DNA of 64,000 bases from DATNPX01 sp036702975. Its GTDB lineage: Bacteria; Cyanobacteriota; Vampirovibrionia; Obscuribacterales; Obscuribacteraceae. Position 1 is the first letter of the stretch, and the number at the start of each line of letters is the position of its first letter. Both the position numbers and the translations under genes were made by a program. The DNA is taken from positions 23,774-87,773 of the forward strand of contig DATNPX010000044.1 in NCBI GenBank assembly GCA_036702975.1. The letters run 5' to 3'. Below are positions 36,101 through 44,409 of this stretch, in pieces. The notes beneath the pieces are model-generated. The model did no database searches. It saw only the letters and a list, made by a program, of their open reading frames with translations, and had not been told where the DNA came from.

Positions 36101-36644
36101 AGGTATTGACGACCTGGCCAATCAGTTCGTAGATGCCATACGCAGCGGGCACGATGAACTGCCTGATTTCGACAAAACAAAATATACGATCGGTCAAGTG
36201 TTCTCTGCAGGGCTCGTAGCCTGGCTAAGAGCGACTCGCCATGATGTAGACCCGGTGCAATCACTAAAAACAATCGACAAGATCTCGAGCACTTTGCGAG
36301 CTCAATATCGAGAGTACAACCCGAACGAAGTGCCATTGACCACACCAACAAGTGTCAAGTTAATGCAGACACTGCATCAATCACCAGGTCAAATTTTGCG
36401 TTCAACTGGGCGCGCATTGGTTGACAGAGCCCCATATCTCAGAACTGCAGCTGACCGAAGTGCAGGCATACTTGCCGGCAGCGCGGTGACTGATGTCGTA
36501 AATGCCGGTCAGTGGCTGTACAACGAAGCGCACTCCATGGCTGATACTAAACGTCAGGTCCTCTCTGGCACAACTGTTGCAGACACAACCGACGCTAACA
36601 ACCTGACCAAATTCCCGGTTCTAGAAAAAGTGGATAGTCAATAG
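33165..36644 (+). CDS. large protein with putative gluzincin-type metallopeptidase site
   Basis: The 1159-residue product is unlike any family I can name overall. Residues 1-90 are disordered, about 130-300 form a helical domain with weakly hydrophobic segments, and about 400-590 are a Gly/Asp/Lys-rich linker with a (KDGQ)n repeat. The C-terminal half is well ordered. It contains HEALGHDH at 759-766 and NENTSD at 823-828. HExxxH of exactly this HE-x-L-GH form occurs in M49 peptidases, and NExxSD resembles the third-ligand motif of thermolysin-like enzymes. No signal peptide is visible, and the start lacks a strong ribosome site. Peptidase function is an inference from two motifs. Confidence 0.6.
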   Translation: MSDQPGATAGDAPPLAKRAATIGDKSQALKVKAADSSNDSSNQIQLAAAHKILDEISPGPKVLGGLINADTVSKAIPVASLPDAGLVQAQAVSSQPQSKDSTPADIPIKVVALEHHDASFFQHDLLHNTERVLDVWKNSCTTYLKQGLEVAAKENMQKDILTEKLAAGALLGVSMRTLLPKQGIVRAVAATVMTVNMARDLAAPFYQGAKDAINSKDDKELDTAARKASLGVGSFIVDNAIALPAAGLGEMSAGRVLEAHAPGFEAHKEAFFNSDKSKVGKLLNHTAANVDSFTAKVSEKIKPTDPDVLAREAERKAIADLPGPQKLVKVEDVANDVRKHYERSQFYKHGPKAQAEEDARTSTKLPVPDGEKPLTYGGVKRIVGKNAETGEPNGTSVPQGGNEKNLSFSQNIDRLLGGQPKPASTGPEIDIDESLRLAGIMDGGQSRGIIGPIKPGDRTGRPGSSHDIAISPDDLNPDGGDGYARTGRKGGGDSETSGAEGRRRRKPDDTSSKTTGTSTDATVDRGKGTAGDTTKDGGKSTTEATKDGQKDGQKDGQKDGQKDRAGDKKGKVTDTSSSPKDDLKSSVFAKTAAVVKAVQGLWSTDQVKLADARDQFEGPITAATELNKAPLPPEYKPSTQQLKDLISQIDSTDNLKSAGMFLMYHMKAANQLLFNQDNVRDLNMFTNELAGVFLKGMRKLGIPEDRLRRIIPSLVTETNDNGSGYFTNPPIDGVIDRPVTVVPRAFARLISVMTDVIRHEALGHDHTYPELARFPEKDRDNLIRGAISKTMKEESVPEKNHRMNGETIPTSELLFRLLKAEANENTSDFMGTASGGIGTPVSLGVLLQSLRDGGLLETRNVYGKEFEDGIEPHGIDRWRIKFCAEVMRQLAPKDKTTTEYADALDQYAQEASRPGDTYIWASTDKPGEKVELPMKVWDAVIPRIVQAQLDTPLDTLKDVNGNRHTLREMLGDNHANIVRGIDDLANQFVDAIRSGHDELPDFDKTKYTIGQVFSAGLVAWLRATRHDVDPVQSLKTIDKISSTLRAQYREYNPNEVPLTTPTSVKLMQTLHQSPGQILRSTGRALVDRAPYLRTAADRSAGILAGSAVTDVVNAGQWLYNEAHSMADTKRQVLSGTTVADTTDANNLTKFPVLEKVDSQ
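34801..34854 (+). repeat. 12-bp tandem repeat (KDGQ codons)
   Basis: Four full copies of AAAGATGGRCAA and a partial fifth encode Lys-Asp-Gly-Gln repeats in the disordered linker of the large protein. In-frame copy number could vary between strains. Confidence 0.9.
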
Positions 36645-36735
36645 CAGCTAATTATCAGCAGCCGGCAGCCTCGCCGTTCCCCATGAGATGACTTAAACTT
36701 ATGGTTAGACAGTCGCCATGGGACGAGGACTTTTA

Positions 36736-38214
36736 ATGAAATCGCCAAGACTCTTGACCGTTCTTGCTGCAACCTGCTCAATCGGCTTCTTTTTCTTGAA
36801 CCGAGGAAGCGCAGAAGCGCAATGGAACCCGGGCTCAGTTAGCCCAGGGCAGAAAGCAAAAGCCATGGCCATCTACAACCAGGCTGTGCAAGCATTTGCA
36901 AACGGTGACTACCCGACGACCATAAACTTATGCAAGGCAGGCGAAAACATAGACAACGCCAACAAAGAGTTGTTCAACATTGAAGCTATGGCTTACGCTC
37001 AATCAGGCGACAACTACAATGCGATGGTCAAATTCAGGCAAGCGTTGTCGCTCGATTACAACTACATCACTTGCCGCAACAATTACGGTGTATTTCTCAA
37101 CAAGATCGGTAAGCAAAAAGACGCCAAAAAAGCATTTGAAGAGTGCACACGCATAGACCCTCGATATCCGGATGCACACTATCATCTGGGACAGATCTAT
37201 GAGAAAGACGGCGATCTGGATAAGGCCATCGAAGAGTATCAAACTGCCACTAACTGCAATCCGAACTATGCAGATGCCCAAAGAGATCTGGGATTGTGCA
37301 TTTACCAGCGCGTCATCAATGGACTCAACGGCGAATTGGAACCGGCTATCGAGAAGCTTAAGTTAGCTGCCCAATTGGCTCCGGAGAGCGCGCTCGTGCA
37401 CTATCACTTAGGCCGTGTTTTGTGCTCGACAAGCAAACTCGATGAAGCGGAAGCCGAGTTTCGTACAGCCTTGATGAAAGACCCGCAGATGGCGTCAGCT
37501 CACTATGAGCTCGGGAAGCTGCGATATTTTCGAGGTGATCCTTACCGCGCTGTAGATGAAACAATACTCGCTGAGCGCGTTCCGCCTGGATACGCCGACA
37601 GCAAAAATTATCCCAAGATCGACCTGCCCAAAACCTTAGAGCTGCAGGCAAGGAGCTACGAGGCTTTTGACGACTTCGAGCACGCGGATACTTCCTGGCG
37701 AAAATTTGCCAATATGCAACAAAACAACGCCTCAGTCATCAATCACATCGGTGACATAGAAAAGACGATGCGGCAGATGGCTAAGCACAAAAATAAAACC
37801 GGCATCAATCCTGCCGAGGTGCAGGCTATGGTCGACAAAGGTATAAATCAAGTCGATAATGGCGATCTCGAAGGTGCAAAGCAAAGCTTTTCCCGAGCGG
37901 TCGAGTTAGACCCCCATAGCTTTGGCGGTCTGCAGAATCTAGGCGAGGTGTTGGAAGCTCAAAACGACCTCAGCGGCGCCATGCAAAAGTATCAAGCCGC
38001 AGCACAAGTTAAGCCCAAATACGATGGGCTCTATTACAACCAGGCATACGTTCTCGAAAAGATGGGGCTGACAGCCGACGCCGGATTGATGTACCAGAAA
38101 TTTCATGAGGTTTCGGGCAAGTATCCTTATGATTCGAAGCACATTGTCTCGCTCCAGCAGGACGACGCCCGACAGCGAGCACGCGAAGAGATGGTTAGAA
38201 ACCGCGGATTCTGA
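36736..38214 (+). CDS. secreted TPR-repeat protein
   Basis: The 492-residue protein has a signal peptide (about 1-30, SAEAQW) and at least eight TPR units, for example DAHYHLGQIYEKDGDLDKAI near 145 and GGLQNLGEVLEAQNDLSGAM near 395. It would act as a periplasmic scaffold. The ATG at 36736 has GAGGA seven bases upstream and is preferred to the ATG at 36718. It lies between the large putative metallopeptidase gene and panB. Confidence 0.85.
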   Translation: MKSPRLLTVLAATCSIGFFFLNRGSAEAQWNPGSVSPGQKAKAMAIYNQAVQAFANGDYPTTINLCKAGENIDNANKELFNIEAMAYAQSGDNYNAMVKFRQALSLDYNYITCRNNYGVFLNKIGKQKDAKKAFEECTRIDPRYPDAHYHLGQIYEKDGDLDKAIEEYQTATNCNPNYADAQRDLGLCIYQRVINGLNGELEPAIEKLKLAAQLAPESALVHYHLGRVLCSTSKLDEAEAEFRTALMKDPQMASAHYELGKLRYFRGDPYRAVDETILAERVPPGYADSKNYPKIDLPKTLELQARSYEAFDDFEHADTSWRKFANMQQNNASVINHIGDIEKTMRQMAKHKNKTGINPAEVQAMVDKGINQVDNGDLEGAKQSFSRAVELDPHSFGGLQNLGEVLEAQNDLSGAMQKYQAAAQVKPKYDGLYYNQAYVLEKMGLTADAGLMYQKFHEVSGKYPYDSKHIVSLQQDDARQRAREEMVRNRGF

Positions 38215-38279
38215 GCATTTGCTATCATGTGCAGTGAGGAACGAGAAATTAGCGGTTCCTCATTTATAGGATTAGTACC

Positions 38280-39197
38280 ATGAGCAAGCATTCCGCTGGC
38301 GGTAGAGTCGTATCCACAACCACTCTTTTAAAGTATAAGAATGAAGGCAGAAAGATCGTTTGCTTGACCGCTTACGATTATTCAACGGCCAAGATTTTAG
38401 ACAAAGCAGGAGTCGATGTTATTCTCGTCGGCGACAGCCTGGCTATGGTCGCGCTAGGACATAAAACCACGCATGCGGTCACTGTCGATGAGATGTTGCA
38501 CCACACCAAAGCTGTGACGCGAGGCGTTGAGCGGGCGATGGTCATCGCTGATCTCCCATTTATGAGCTATCAAGTCGATGTGATCCAGGCTGTCACAAAC
38601 GCAGGGCGCTTCGTGAAAGAAGCACAAGCCCAAGCAGTGAAGCTAGAAGGAGCAAGCGAACTAACGCTGCAAGTAGTAGCCCGGCTAGGCAGTCTGGGCG
38701 TTCCCGTGATGGGTCACTTAGGTTTCACACCTCAATCGATCCACGGACTTGGCGGCATTAAAGTACAGGGCAAGAGCGCCAAAGACGCGATGAAACTGAT
38801 TCGCGATGCCGAGGCATTAGCACGAGCCGGTGCATTTGCAGTCGTTCTGGAGATGGTACCGACTACAGTATCAAAGATAATCTCGCAACGTTTACAGATA
38901 CCAACAATCGGAATTGGTGCCGGCTGCGAATGCGATGGGCAAATATTAGTGACCGATGATTTGCTCGGAAAATTTACAGACTTCCAACCAAGATTTGTGC
39001 GTCGATATGCAAACTTGGCTGAAAGCTGCAAAGAAGCAGTGGAGAACTACGGCAAAGACGTGATGAATAAGACATTCCCAAGCGCCGACGAGTCATTTGC
39101 ATTCTCGAACGAAGAAGAACAAGAGTTGAACAAGGTTCTGGAAGCAGAGTCATTTGCCGATGACTCACTGAAATTAGCAGCAAAGCTCGGTTTGTAA
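38280..39197 (+). CDS. panB: 3-methyl-2-oxobutanoate hydroxymethyltransferase
   Basis: The 305-residue TIM-barrel enzyme transfers a hydroxymethyl group from methylene-tetrahydrofolate to ketoisovalerate, the first step to pantothenate. The family signatures GDSLAMVALGHKTT, MSYQVD, KLEGA, GHLGFTPQSIH and GIGAGCECDGQ are all present. A C-terminal tail of about 30 residues extends beyond the usual length. panC and panD are not adjacent. Confidence 0.95.
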   Translation: MSKHSAGGRVVSTTTLLKYKNEGRKIVCLTAYDYSTAKILDKAGVDVILVGDSLAMVALGHKTTHAVTVDEMLHHTKAVTRGVERAMVIADLPFMSYQVDVIQAVTNAGRFVKEAQAQAVKLEGASELTLQVVARLGSLGVPVMGHLGFTPQSIHGLGGIKVQGKSAKDAMKLIRDAEALARAGAFAVVLEMVPTTVSKIISQRLQIPTIGIGAGCECDGQILVTDDLLGKFTDFQPRFVRRYANLAESCKEAVENYGKDVMNKTFPSADESFAFSNEEEQELNKVLEAESFADDSLKLAAKLGL

Positions 39198-39344
39198 TCT
39201 AACTGTGTGACCGACCAGTTGCTATAGTAGGCACGAATGAAAGGCTTGTGCCGTGTCACGAATACCGAGATGCCCATAAAATTGAACAATCGCCCCGAAA
39301 CAGAGACGATTGTTGAAATTTGTACGTTTACGTTCTCGGCGAAA

Positions 39345-39485
39345 TTACTCAGCCGACGCCTTCTTAGTACCGTTTTTGTCTTTCAGCTTCTTCCAAGAAA
39401 CTGCCAAAGCAATGATTACTACGGGCAATACGAGAATCGATCCCCAAATCATTGGGTCTTTCAAAAGCGGTTCAATACTTTCCAT
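39345..39485 (-). CDS. small single-pass membrane protein (46 aa)
   Basis: A 46-codon frame encodes an acidic N-terminus, one membrane helix (MIWGSILVLPVVIIALAVSW) and a Lys-rich tail (KKLKDKNGTKKASAE). GGAGG lies seven bases before the second of two in-frame ATGs, which I take as the start. The charge pattern predicts the tail in the cytoplasm. Size resembles small accessory subunits of membrane complexes, but I cannot name a family. Confidence 0.6.
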   Translation of the reverse strand: MESIEPLLKDPMIWGSILVLPVVIIALAVSWKKLKDKNGTKKASAE

Positions 39486-39797
39486 GTTCATACCTCCAAC
39501 AACAACTCAAAAACTTCGCAGCGAGCCACCGACTATACTAAATCCGCAGTGTTTTCGATCTACTGACTACGAAACCGATACAACCCAGCCTACTAAACGT
39601 ACAAATGTTCTTAGATACAAGCGTACTTAGGAATGATGCCCTAAAACTTCAATACCGTACTACCGTAGTCACCAAATTTAGAGAAAGGCTAACTATCCCT
39701 CAAGCATGTTATCACGGTTGATAATGCATTCAAGGACTTTTTTTCAAGCGGTTAATATTACCGCCAAAACGAACAATAGCAAGGCTTTTCAGACTTG
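39486..39797. other. 312-base intergenic region
   Basis: It separates the zinc-ribbon gene from the small membrane protein gene on the same strand. It holds a short inverted repeat GCGGT-taatatt-ACCGC at 39748-39764, without a proper T-run on the minus strand. No other structure or gene is seen. Confidence 0.4.
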
Positions 39798-40043
39798 TTA
39801 ATGACAGCTTCCGCAGGAATGAGTGCTGCAAGACCCACAGCCACCTCCTCCGCCGCCGGTCGAACGGGATGTTCCCTGACCAACATCGGGGGTGATACCA
39901 CCGGAGCGTATGTAAGCATTCCAGATTCTGCTCACGGAAGTGCTACCGCAATGTTCACACTTGGGGTCGGCAGTCTCGTGCATTGAACGGTCTTCTGAAA
40001 AAACTTCGCGACAACTTTGACAACGATAGTCGTACTGCGGCAT
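39798..40043 (-). CDS. FmdB-type zinc-ribbon protein
   Basis: The 81-residue protein starts MPQYDYRCQSC and has a second pair CEHCG, giving the CxxC...CxxC zinc ribbon of the FmdB family. The C-terminus is a Gly/Ser/Cys/His-rich tail (GCGSC...HSCGSCH) that may bind metal too. The ATG at 40043 has GGAG six bases upstream; an upstream TTG would add four residues. It follows rseP by 33 bases on the same strand. Its role is unknown; regulators of amide-metabolism genes founded the family. Confidence 0.8.
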   Translation of the reverse strand: MPQYDYRCQSCREVFSEDRSMHETADPKCEHCGSTSVSRIWNAYIRSGGITPDVGQGTSRSTGGGGGGCGSCSTHSCGSCH

Positions 40044-40076
40044 GGTCTGCTCCAATTGCCTCGGCGGGGAGGCGGT

Positions 40077-41324
40077 TTACTTGGCGTCTGTACTTTCTGA
40101 CTGCCCGGCTGATTGGCCAGCGGCTTGTCCGGCTGTTGCCGGAACATCCGATTTAGTATCGTCACTCTTGGAGTCAGGTTTGGACTCTTTGCTTGACTGA
40201 TCTGAATCCTTCTTCTTGTAGTCTAACTTACCAGAAACGAGCGCGGTGACATCATTAGCCATGATTACAACCATTAGAACCATGAGTCCGACAAATCCCC
40301 ACTTAACGATCTCGCCGTGGGCCCTTTCGCCCATCGGTTTGCCCCGGATAGCCTCAAAGAACATGAACGCCAAGTGACCACCATCGAGTGCCGGCCAGGG
40401 CACAAGGTTGATGATAGCTAAGTCCATACTGATCAAAATCGTAAAAAGAAACAGCTGACTCCAGTCCTGCTGAGCTATGTCAGCGCCGATTTTAACCACG
40501 GCAAGAACGCCATGCAGATCCTGAATGCCCACAGCCGGATGACCAGGCGACGACTTGCCGCCAGCGAATAATCCTTGAACCATCTGCCCGAGAGCCGAGA
40601 CCATATTGAAAGTCAGGCGGCATAGCTCTTTGAAGGCTCCGGCCGCCACATCGAAGAAGTTGCCGTCTACTTTTTTGTAATTGAGCGCCTTTGTCTCCAG
40701 CGCCATGCCCACCTTGCCATTTTCATTGGTGGTCATCTCGAGAGTCAAAGGCTGTTTGTCTCTTAAGATATGAACTTTGACCGGTGAGCGCTTATGAGCA
40801 CCGAGGTAAGAGACCGCCTCTTCCGGGGCGCCGATTTTGTAATCATCTATAGATACAAGCTCGTCGCCTACTTTAATCCCGGCTTGCGCGGCAATCGGGT
40901 TTTCCACAGGCAGGGCACCCACCGCAACGGTCGTAACCGGTTGGCCAACTGCAAAAAACATGACGACTGTGACCAGGTAAGCAAACAAGATATTGAAGCC
41001 AACACCGGCAAAAGCGACAAGCGCGCGCTGCCAGATCGGAAACTTCTTGAATGGCTTGAGAGGAACGCCAAAAGCATCTTGATTTGACTCGTCGCCGAGC
41101 TCAGGAATGGCGACGTAACCGCCCAACAGGCAGGCATGAATTCTAAACTCCGTCCCCCACTTCGTGCCCACGACCCAATGCGGGCCAAAAGGTAAACCAA
41201 AGCCAAAAACAGGAGTTTGGAAACCAAAGAACCTGGCAACTGAAAAGTGCCCGCATTCGTGCACAATGATTAGCACGCTCAAAATGCCGAGCATAACGAA
41301 GATCGCAAAAATCTGTACTAGCAA
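40077..41324 (-). CDS. rseP: RseP-type site-2 zinc metalloprotease
   Basis: The 415-residue inner-membrane protease has the M50 motif HECGH at 22-26 in the first helix, one PDZ domain (about 125-200), and the third ligand in PALDGGH near 310. It cuts transmembrane segments of anti-sigma factors or remnant signal peptides. A long Lys/Ser/Asp-rich tail of about 50 residues is unusual. The start is a TTG with AGGCAGGA upstream, nine bases after the SpoIID stop, so the genes are probably co-translated. dxr and bam genes, common neighbours elsewhere, are absent. Confidence 0.9.
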   Translation of the reverse strand: MLVQIFAIFVMLGILSVLIIVHECGHFSVARFFGFQTPVFGFGLPFGPHWVVGTKWGTEFRIHACLLGGYVAIPELGDESNQDAFGVPLKPFKKFPIWQRALVAFAGVGFNILFAYLVTVVMFFAVGQPVTTVAVGALPVENPIAAQAGIKVGDELVSIDDYKIGAPEEAVSYLGAHKRSPVKVHILRDKQPLTLEMTTNENGKVGMALETKALNYKKVDGNFFDVAAGAFKELCRLTFNMVSALGQMVQGLFAGGKSSPGHPAVGIQDLHGVLAVVKIGADIAQQDWSQLFLFTILISMDLAIINLVPWPALDGGHLAFMFFEAIRGKPMGERAHGEIVKWGFVGLMVLMVVIMANDVTALVSGKLDYKKKDSDQSSKESKPDSKSDDTKSDVPATAGQAAGQSAGQSESTDAK

Positions 41325-41333
41325 TGTCCTGCC

Positions 41334-43277
41334 TCAAATACCTGGCGTCGGTACCGCGTAGTCGACTACCACATCTTTATAGTAATACGACAGGATTTGC
41401 GCTGCATTACATCCGCGCTCGGCCAACGCCTTCGCCCCATATTGTGACATTCCCAGTCCGTGACCGTATCCACGCCCAGCGAAGATGTAACCATTGCCAT
41501 CGTTGCCGACGTTAAACAGCGTGCTTGGCAGCTTCAAGCTCTTTCTCAAGGACTCCCCGGTAACCATTTTGCTGCCATTTGAGCCCTGTACCATCAGGTC
41601 TTGGGCCCGATTTGATCTGCTGCGAGTAACGACACTTATAGAAAGTAGCCGGCCAACATCAGCGCCAACCATCCTCTCGAGGTCATCAGCAGCGAATCGC
41701 TTTGCCCAGGTGAAGTGCGGTGACGCATCATCGTAGTCAGGCACGCTCTGCAGATAGCCCAATGGCTTGCCCCAAACACGCTCAGAGACCTCGGTGCTAC
41801 CGCCGCTGGTGCTGTGAAAGAAGGCTGTTATCGCTCTTCCTTCATGTTTAAGCACAAGCCCGGAAGTCTCTACAACAGCTTGATTTGAGTTTTCACTCTC
41901 GGACGAAATGCCGGAATAGACCTGGTCGTCTATAGTCGCTTTCAAATCATAACCATCGCGGCCGTGCTTGCCGAGGTTAGCGACGGCATAAGAACGCGCA
42001 GCCACCGCTTGAGCCTTCAAAGCCTCGAGTGGCCAGGCGCTAGGCATCTCTGAAGGCACTACTGAGAGGAGATAATCTTCGATATCCAGAAGATTGATTA
42101 CATCAAAGGCAGCAGCCTTAAATTGCCCTCCACCGACGGGCTTCGGCAACGGCTTCAACCACAATGAACCACGATAAAGCTTTCCGTTAAATGAGATAAC
42201 AGCATTGGCATCGTCAGGGCGGGGCGAAATTATGTAGCCTGCACTGGATGCATTTGCATCAACAGTGCCGTCAAGGTCCGCATCTGAGAATCTCAACGGC
42301 AAGCGAGCATTGACTATGCTATTGGCACTGACTCCAGGATAATAAGCGACGTTTTTGTATTTGCTCGACTCACTATACGTGGTGTTGCTGGCTTGAAGTT
42401 GAGTGTCACTTTGGGCTTTGACAGAAAGAGCCAACTGCGAAAAGCGTCCATTATTGACAAGGGCGATATCCCACCGGCTGTTCGGCCTAAAGTTGGCTAC
42501 CAGCACGCCACTGACAGCATCGCGAACCTGGGCACCATCTATGGCGGCAACATCTACGCGGGAGTTACCAAAAGCTAGACCGATTTTAATGAGTGTCTTC
42601 TTGCCAATAAAAGCTTGGTTGACTTTGTTTGTGTTTGGAAACGCCGCCTGTGCTGACGATGGTGCGTTGACCATCCGAGGGTATCCCGACTGCGGCGCAG
42701 AAATATTCGTTCTCGCACTATTGGTGGTGACGAATTGTTCTGTTGGGCTAGGAGGCGCTGACTCCTCGTCAGGATCTTCAAGCTCACTGGCGTCGCTGTT
42801 AGCCGGAGCGGAATAAACGTTAGAGCGAGGCGCTACAGGGATAGATATGGTAGTAGTTCGCCTGTAGGTCGCTGCACCATTTCTGGTGCTCGCGATATCA
42901 GACGAATAAACAGATCGACTACCAGCAAGAGGGCGAAGCTCTTGAGCTTTTGCTTGTGCACTCAGGAGCATAATACTGAGACATGCAAGCGGTAATGAAA
43001 GACAGGCTTTAAAAAACGCCGAAGCCTGCCAGGGCGAAAGCTTGCAATGAGTTTGCGGAGTGGTGACGCGAGCACCGCCGGCGCCTTCACTGAAGGAGGC
43101 CTTCCGCCAGGCGTTGCCTGTTAGCGCGTCCGCGTCATCATCCGGAAGATTATCGGTTGCCGACGTAAAAGCCATGACGGCAGCAATCGCTGCCGCAATC
43201 TCTAAATCGTCTGGCTGCGCTGACTTTTCAGCATTCGCCGTGGTTGGAATCTCGACTCGCAGCGCGCTCATAACCAT
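41334..43277 (-). CDS. SpoIID/LytB-domain protein with long N-terminal extension
   Basis: The 647-residue protein has a C-terminal SpoIID domain (about 390-640) with VPSEMPSAWPLEALKAQAVA, SGGSTE and the GYGHGLGMSQYGAKALA motif. Relatives are peptidoglycan lytic enzymes or cell-wall modifiers. The membrane/signal segment (LSLPLACLSIMLLSAQAKA) sits only at about 90-110, after an Ala-rich, acidic region with AAAIAAVMAF. A type II membrane topology or a wrongly joined N-terminus would both explain this. It heads a minus-strand operon with rseP and the zinc-ribbon gene. Met3 is an alternative start. Confidence 0.8.
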   Translation of the reverse strand: MVMSALRVEIPTTANAEKSAQPDDLEIAAAIAAVMAFTSATDNLPDDDADALTGNAWRKASFSEGAGGARVTTPQTHCKLSPWQASAFFKACLSLPLACLSIMLLSAQAKAQELRPLAGSRSVYSSDIASTRNGAATYRRTTTISIPVAPRSNVYSAPANSDASELEDPDEESAPPSPTEQFVTTNSARTNISAPQSGYPRMVNAPSSAQAAFPNTNKVNQAFIGKKTLIKIGLAFGNSRVDVAAIDGAQVRDAVSGVLVANFRPNSRWDIALVNNGRFSQLALSVKAQSDTQLQASNTTYSESSKYKNVAYYPGVSANSIVNARLPLRFSDADLDGTVDANASSAGYIISPRPDDANAVISFNGKLYRGSLWLKPLPKPVGGGQFKAAAFDVINLLDIEDYLLSVVPSEMPSAWPLEALKAQAVAARSYAVANLGKHGRDGYDLKATIDDQVYSGISSESENSNQAVVETSGLVLKHEGRAITAFFHSTSGGSTEVSERVWGKPLGYLQSVPDYDDASPHFTWAKRFAADDLERMVGADVGRLLSISVVTRSRSNRAQDLMVQGSNGSKMVTGESLRKSLKLPSTLFNVGNDGNGYIFAGRGYGHGLGMSQYGAKALAERGCNAAQILSYYYKDVVVDYAVPTPGI

Positions 43278-43285
43278 ATAGGGTC

Positions 43286-43291
43286 ATTATA
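43286..43291 (-). promoter_or_regulatory. consensus -10 box for SpoIID-rseP operon
   Basis: A perfect TATAAT on the minus strand lies only 9-15 bases before the two possible start codons, which would make the transcript leaderless or nearly so. No good -35 is seen. Confidence 0.4.
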
Positions 43292-43415
43292 GCTGCGTCC
43301 TTTGCATCTGCAGCTTAGACTTTTAGATGTTTAAGTGCCAAAATTTGCAGAAAATCGTCCGTAAGCGGCTAGATGTCAACTTTCCGAGCCTCGGACACAT
43401 TGGCAAAGTTTTACC

Positions 43416-43460
43416 TTATTTCTTTGCACTCAGTGCTCGTTGGCGTTGCTCCACACACAT
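43416..43460 (-). CDS. possible 14-codon ORF after atpG
   Basis: Immediately after the gamma-subunit stop codon a GGAG site is followed by ATG and 14 codons encoding a basic peptide. It may be a leader peptide, a remnant of a lost downstream ATP synthase gene start, or chance. Confidence 0.2.
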   Translation of the reverse strand: MCVEQRQRALSAKK

Positions 43461-43471
43461 TGAAGTTCTCC

Positions 43472-44353
43472 TTAGCCTTTCAGGGCTTCGGCACCACCGA
43501 CGATTTCCAAAAGTTCTTGCGTGATACTGCTTTGACGCGCCTTGTTGTAGACCAACGTCAAACTGCTGATCAGATCTCGTGCATTGTTAGAGGCATTAGT
43601 CATAGCATTCATTCGAGCTGCAAGTTCAGCGGCGCTTGCTTCCAAAAGCGCTTGATATATCGTATTTTCGATATACTTCGGCAACAGCTCCTTCTCCATT
43701 ACTTCCAAAATGGATGGTTCGAACAAGCGTTCGGGCTTCAGCGCACCATGCTCTGCTTTTTCGGGCATAGTGACAGGCAAGAATTTAGTGTCAGTTACTT
43801 CAGAGCGCAACATCGAAATAAATTTGGCGCCCATTATTTCGACAGCATCGATCTGCTTCGAGACGAAGAGTTCAGCAGTCTGGTCAGCGATAAGCTTAGC
43901 TTCTTGGACAGTTGGAACTGCAGGCAACAAAGTGTAGGTTTTCAGCTTCTCTATTTTGATGTGTTTGAAGAATCCAACCGCCTTCAACCCCACCAGAATT
44001 AGAGCCACTTCCTTGCCATCTTTCTTAAGCTGTTCGATACGGGCGAGCACCTCACGGAAGATCGTCGTATTGTAGGAACCGCACAGACCACGATCGGACG
44101 AAAGCACCAAAATTGCTACTTTCTTGACTTCACGCGGTCTCAAGAGGGGAAGGTCATGCAAGTCTATTGGGCTTGCATCAGCCACGGCTTCTCTGAGCAT
44201 CTTCATAACGGCTGCCGTAAACGGGCGCGCAGCAAGCATTCTTGCTTGTGCGCGTCTCACTTTCGCGGCTGCCACCAAGCGCATGGCACTCGTGATTTTG
44301 CGAGTTGCCTGCACGCTGCGGATGCGGTTTCTGATTGCCTTCAAGTTTGCCAT
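43472..44353 (-). CDS. atpG: ATP synthase gamma subunit
   Basis: The 293-residue central-shaft subunit has the conserved N-terminal helix (LKAIRNRIRSVQATRKITSA) and C-terminal helix (YNKARQSSITQELLEI). It rotates inside the alpha3beta3 ring. The region between FISMLRS and FEPSILEV is short, so the regulatory insert of roughly 30-40 residues found in cyanobacterial and chloroplast gamma is absent. It is the last ATP synthase gene of the operon; no beta gene follows. Confidence 0.97.
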   Translation of the reverse strand: MANLKAIRNRIRSVQATRKITSAMRLVAAAKVRRAQARMLAARPFTAAVMKMLREAVADASPIDLHDLPLLRPREVKKVAILVLSSDRGLCGSYNTTIFREVLARIEQLKKDGKEVALILVGLKAVGFFKHIKIEKLKTYTLLPAVPTVQEAKLIADQTAELFVSKQIDAVEIMGAKFISMLRSEVTDTKFLPVTMPEKAEHGALKPERLFEPSILEVMEKELLPKYIENTIYQALLEASAAELAARMNAMTNASNNARDLISSLTLVYNKARQSSITQELLEIVGGAEALKG

Positions 44354-44409
44354 GAACTTCTACTCTCTTTGTATTGCGATTGAGTTTTCCAACAGTGACG
44401 ACGCAGTCG

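Noticed and set aside
39748..39764. Short inverted repeat as a terminator for the zinc-ribbon gene
   Set aside because: The minus strand has an A-run and not a T-run after the stem, so an intrinsic terminator is unlikely.
43373..44002. Plus-strand frame of 209 codons opposite atpG
   Set aside because: Antisense shadow of atpG; no ribosome site, no family resemblance.
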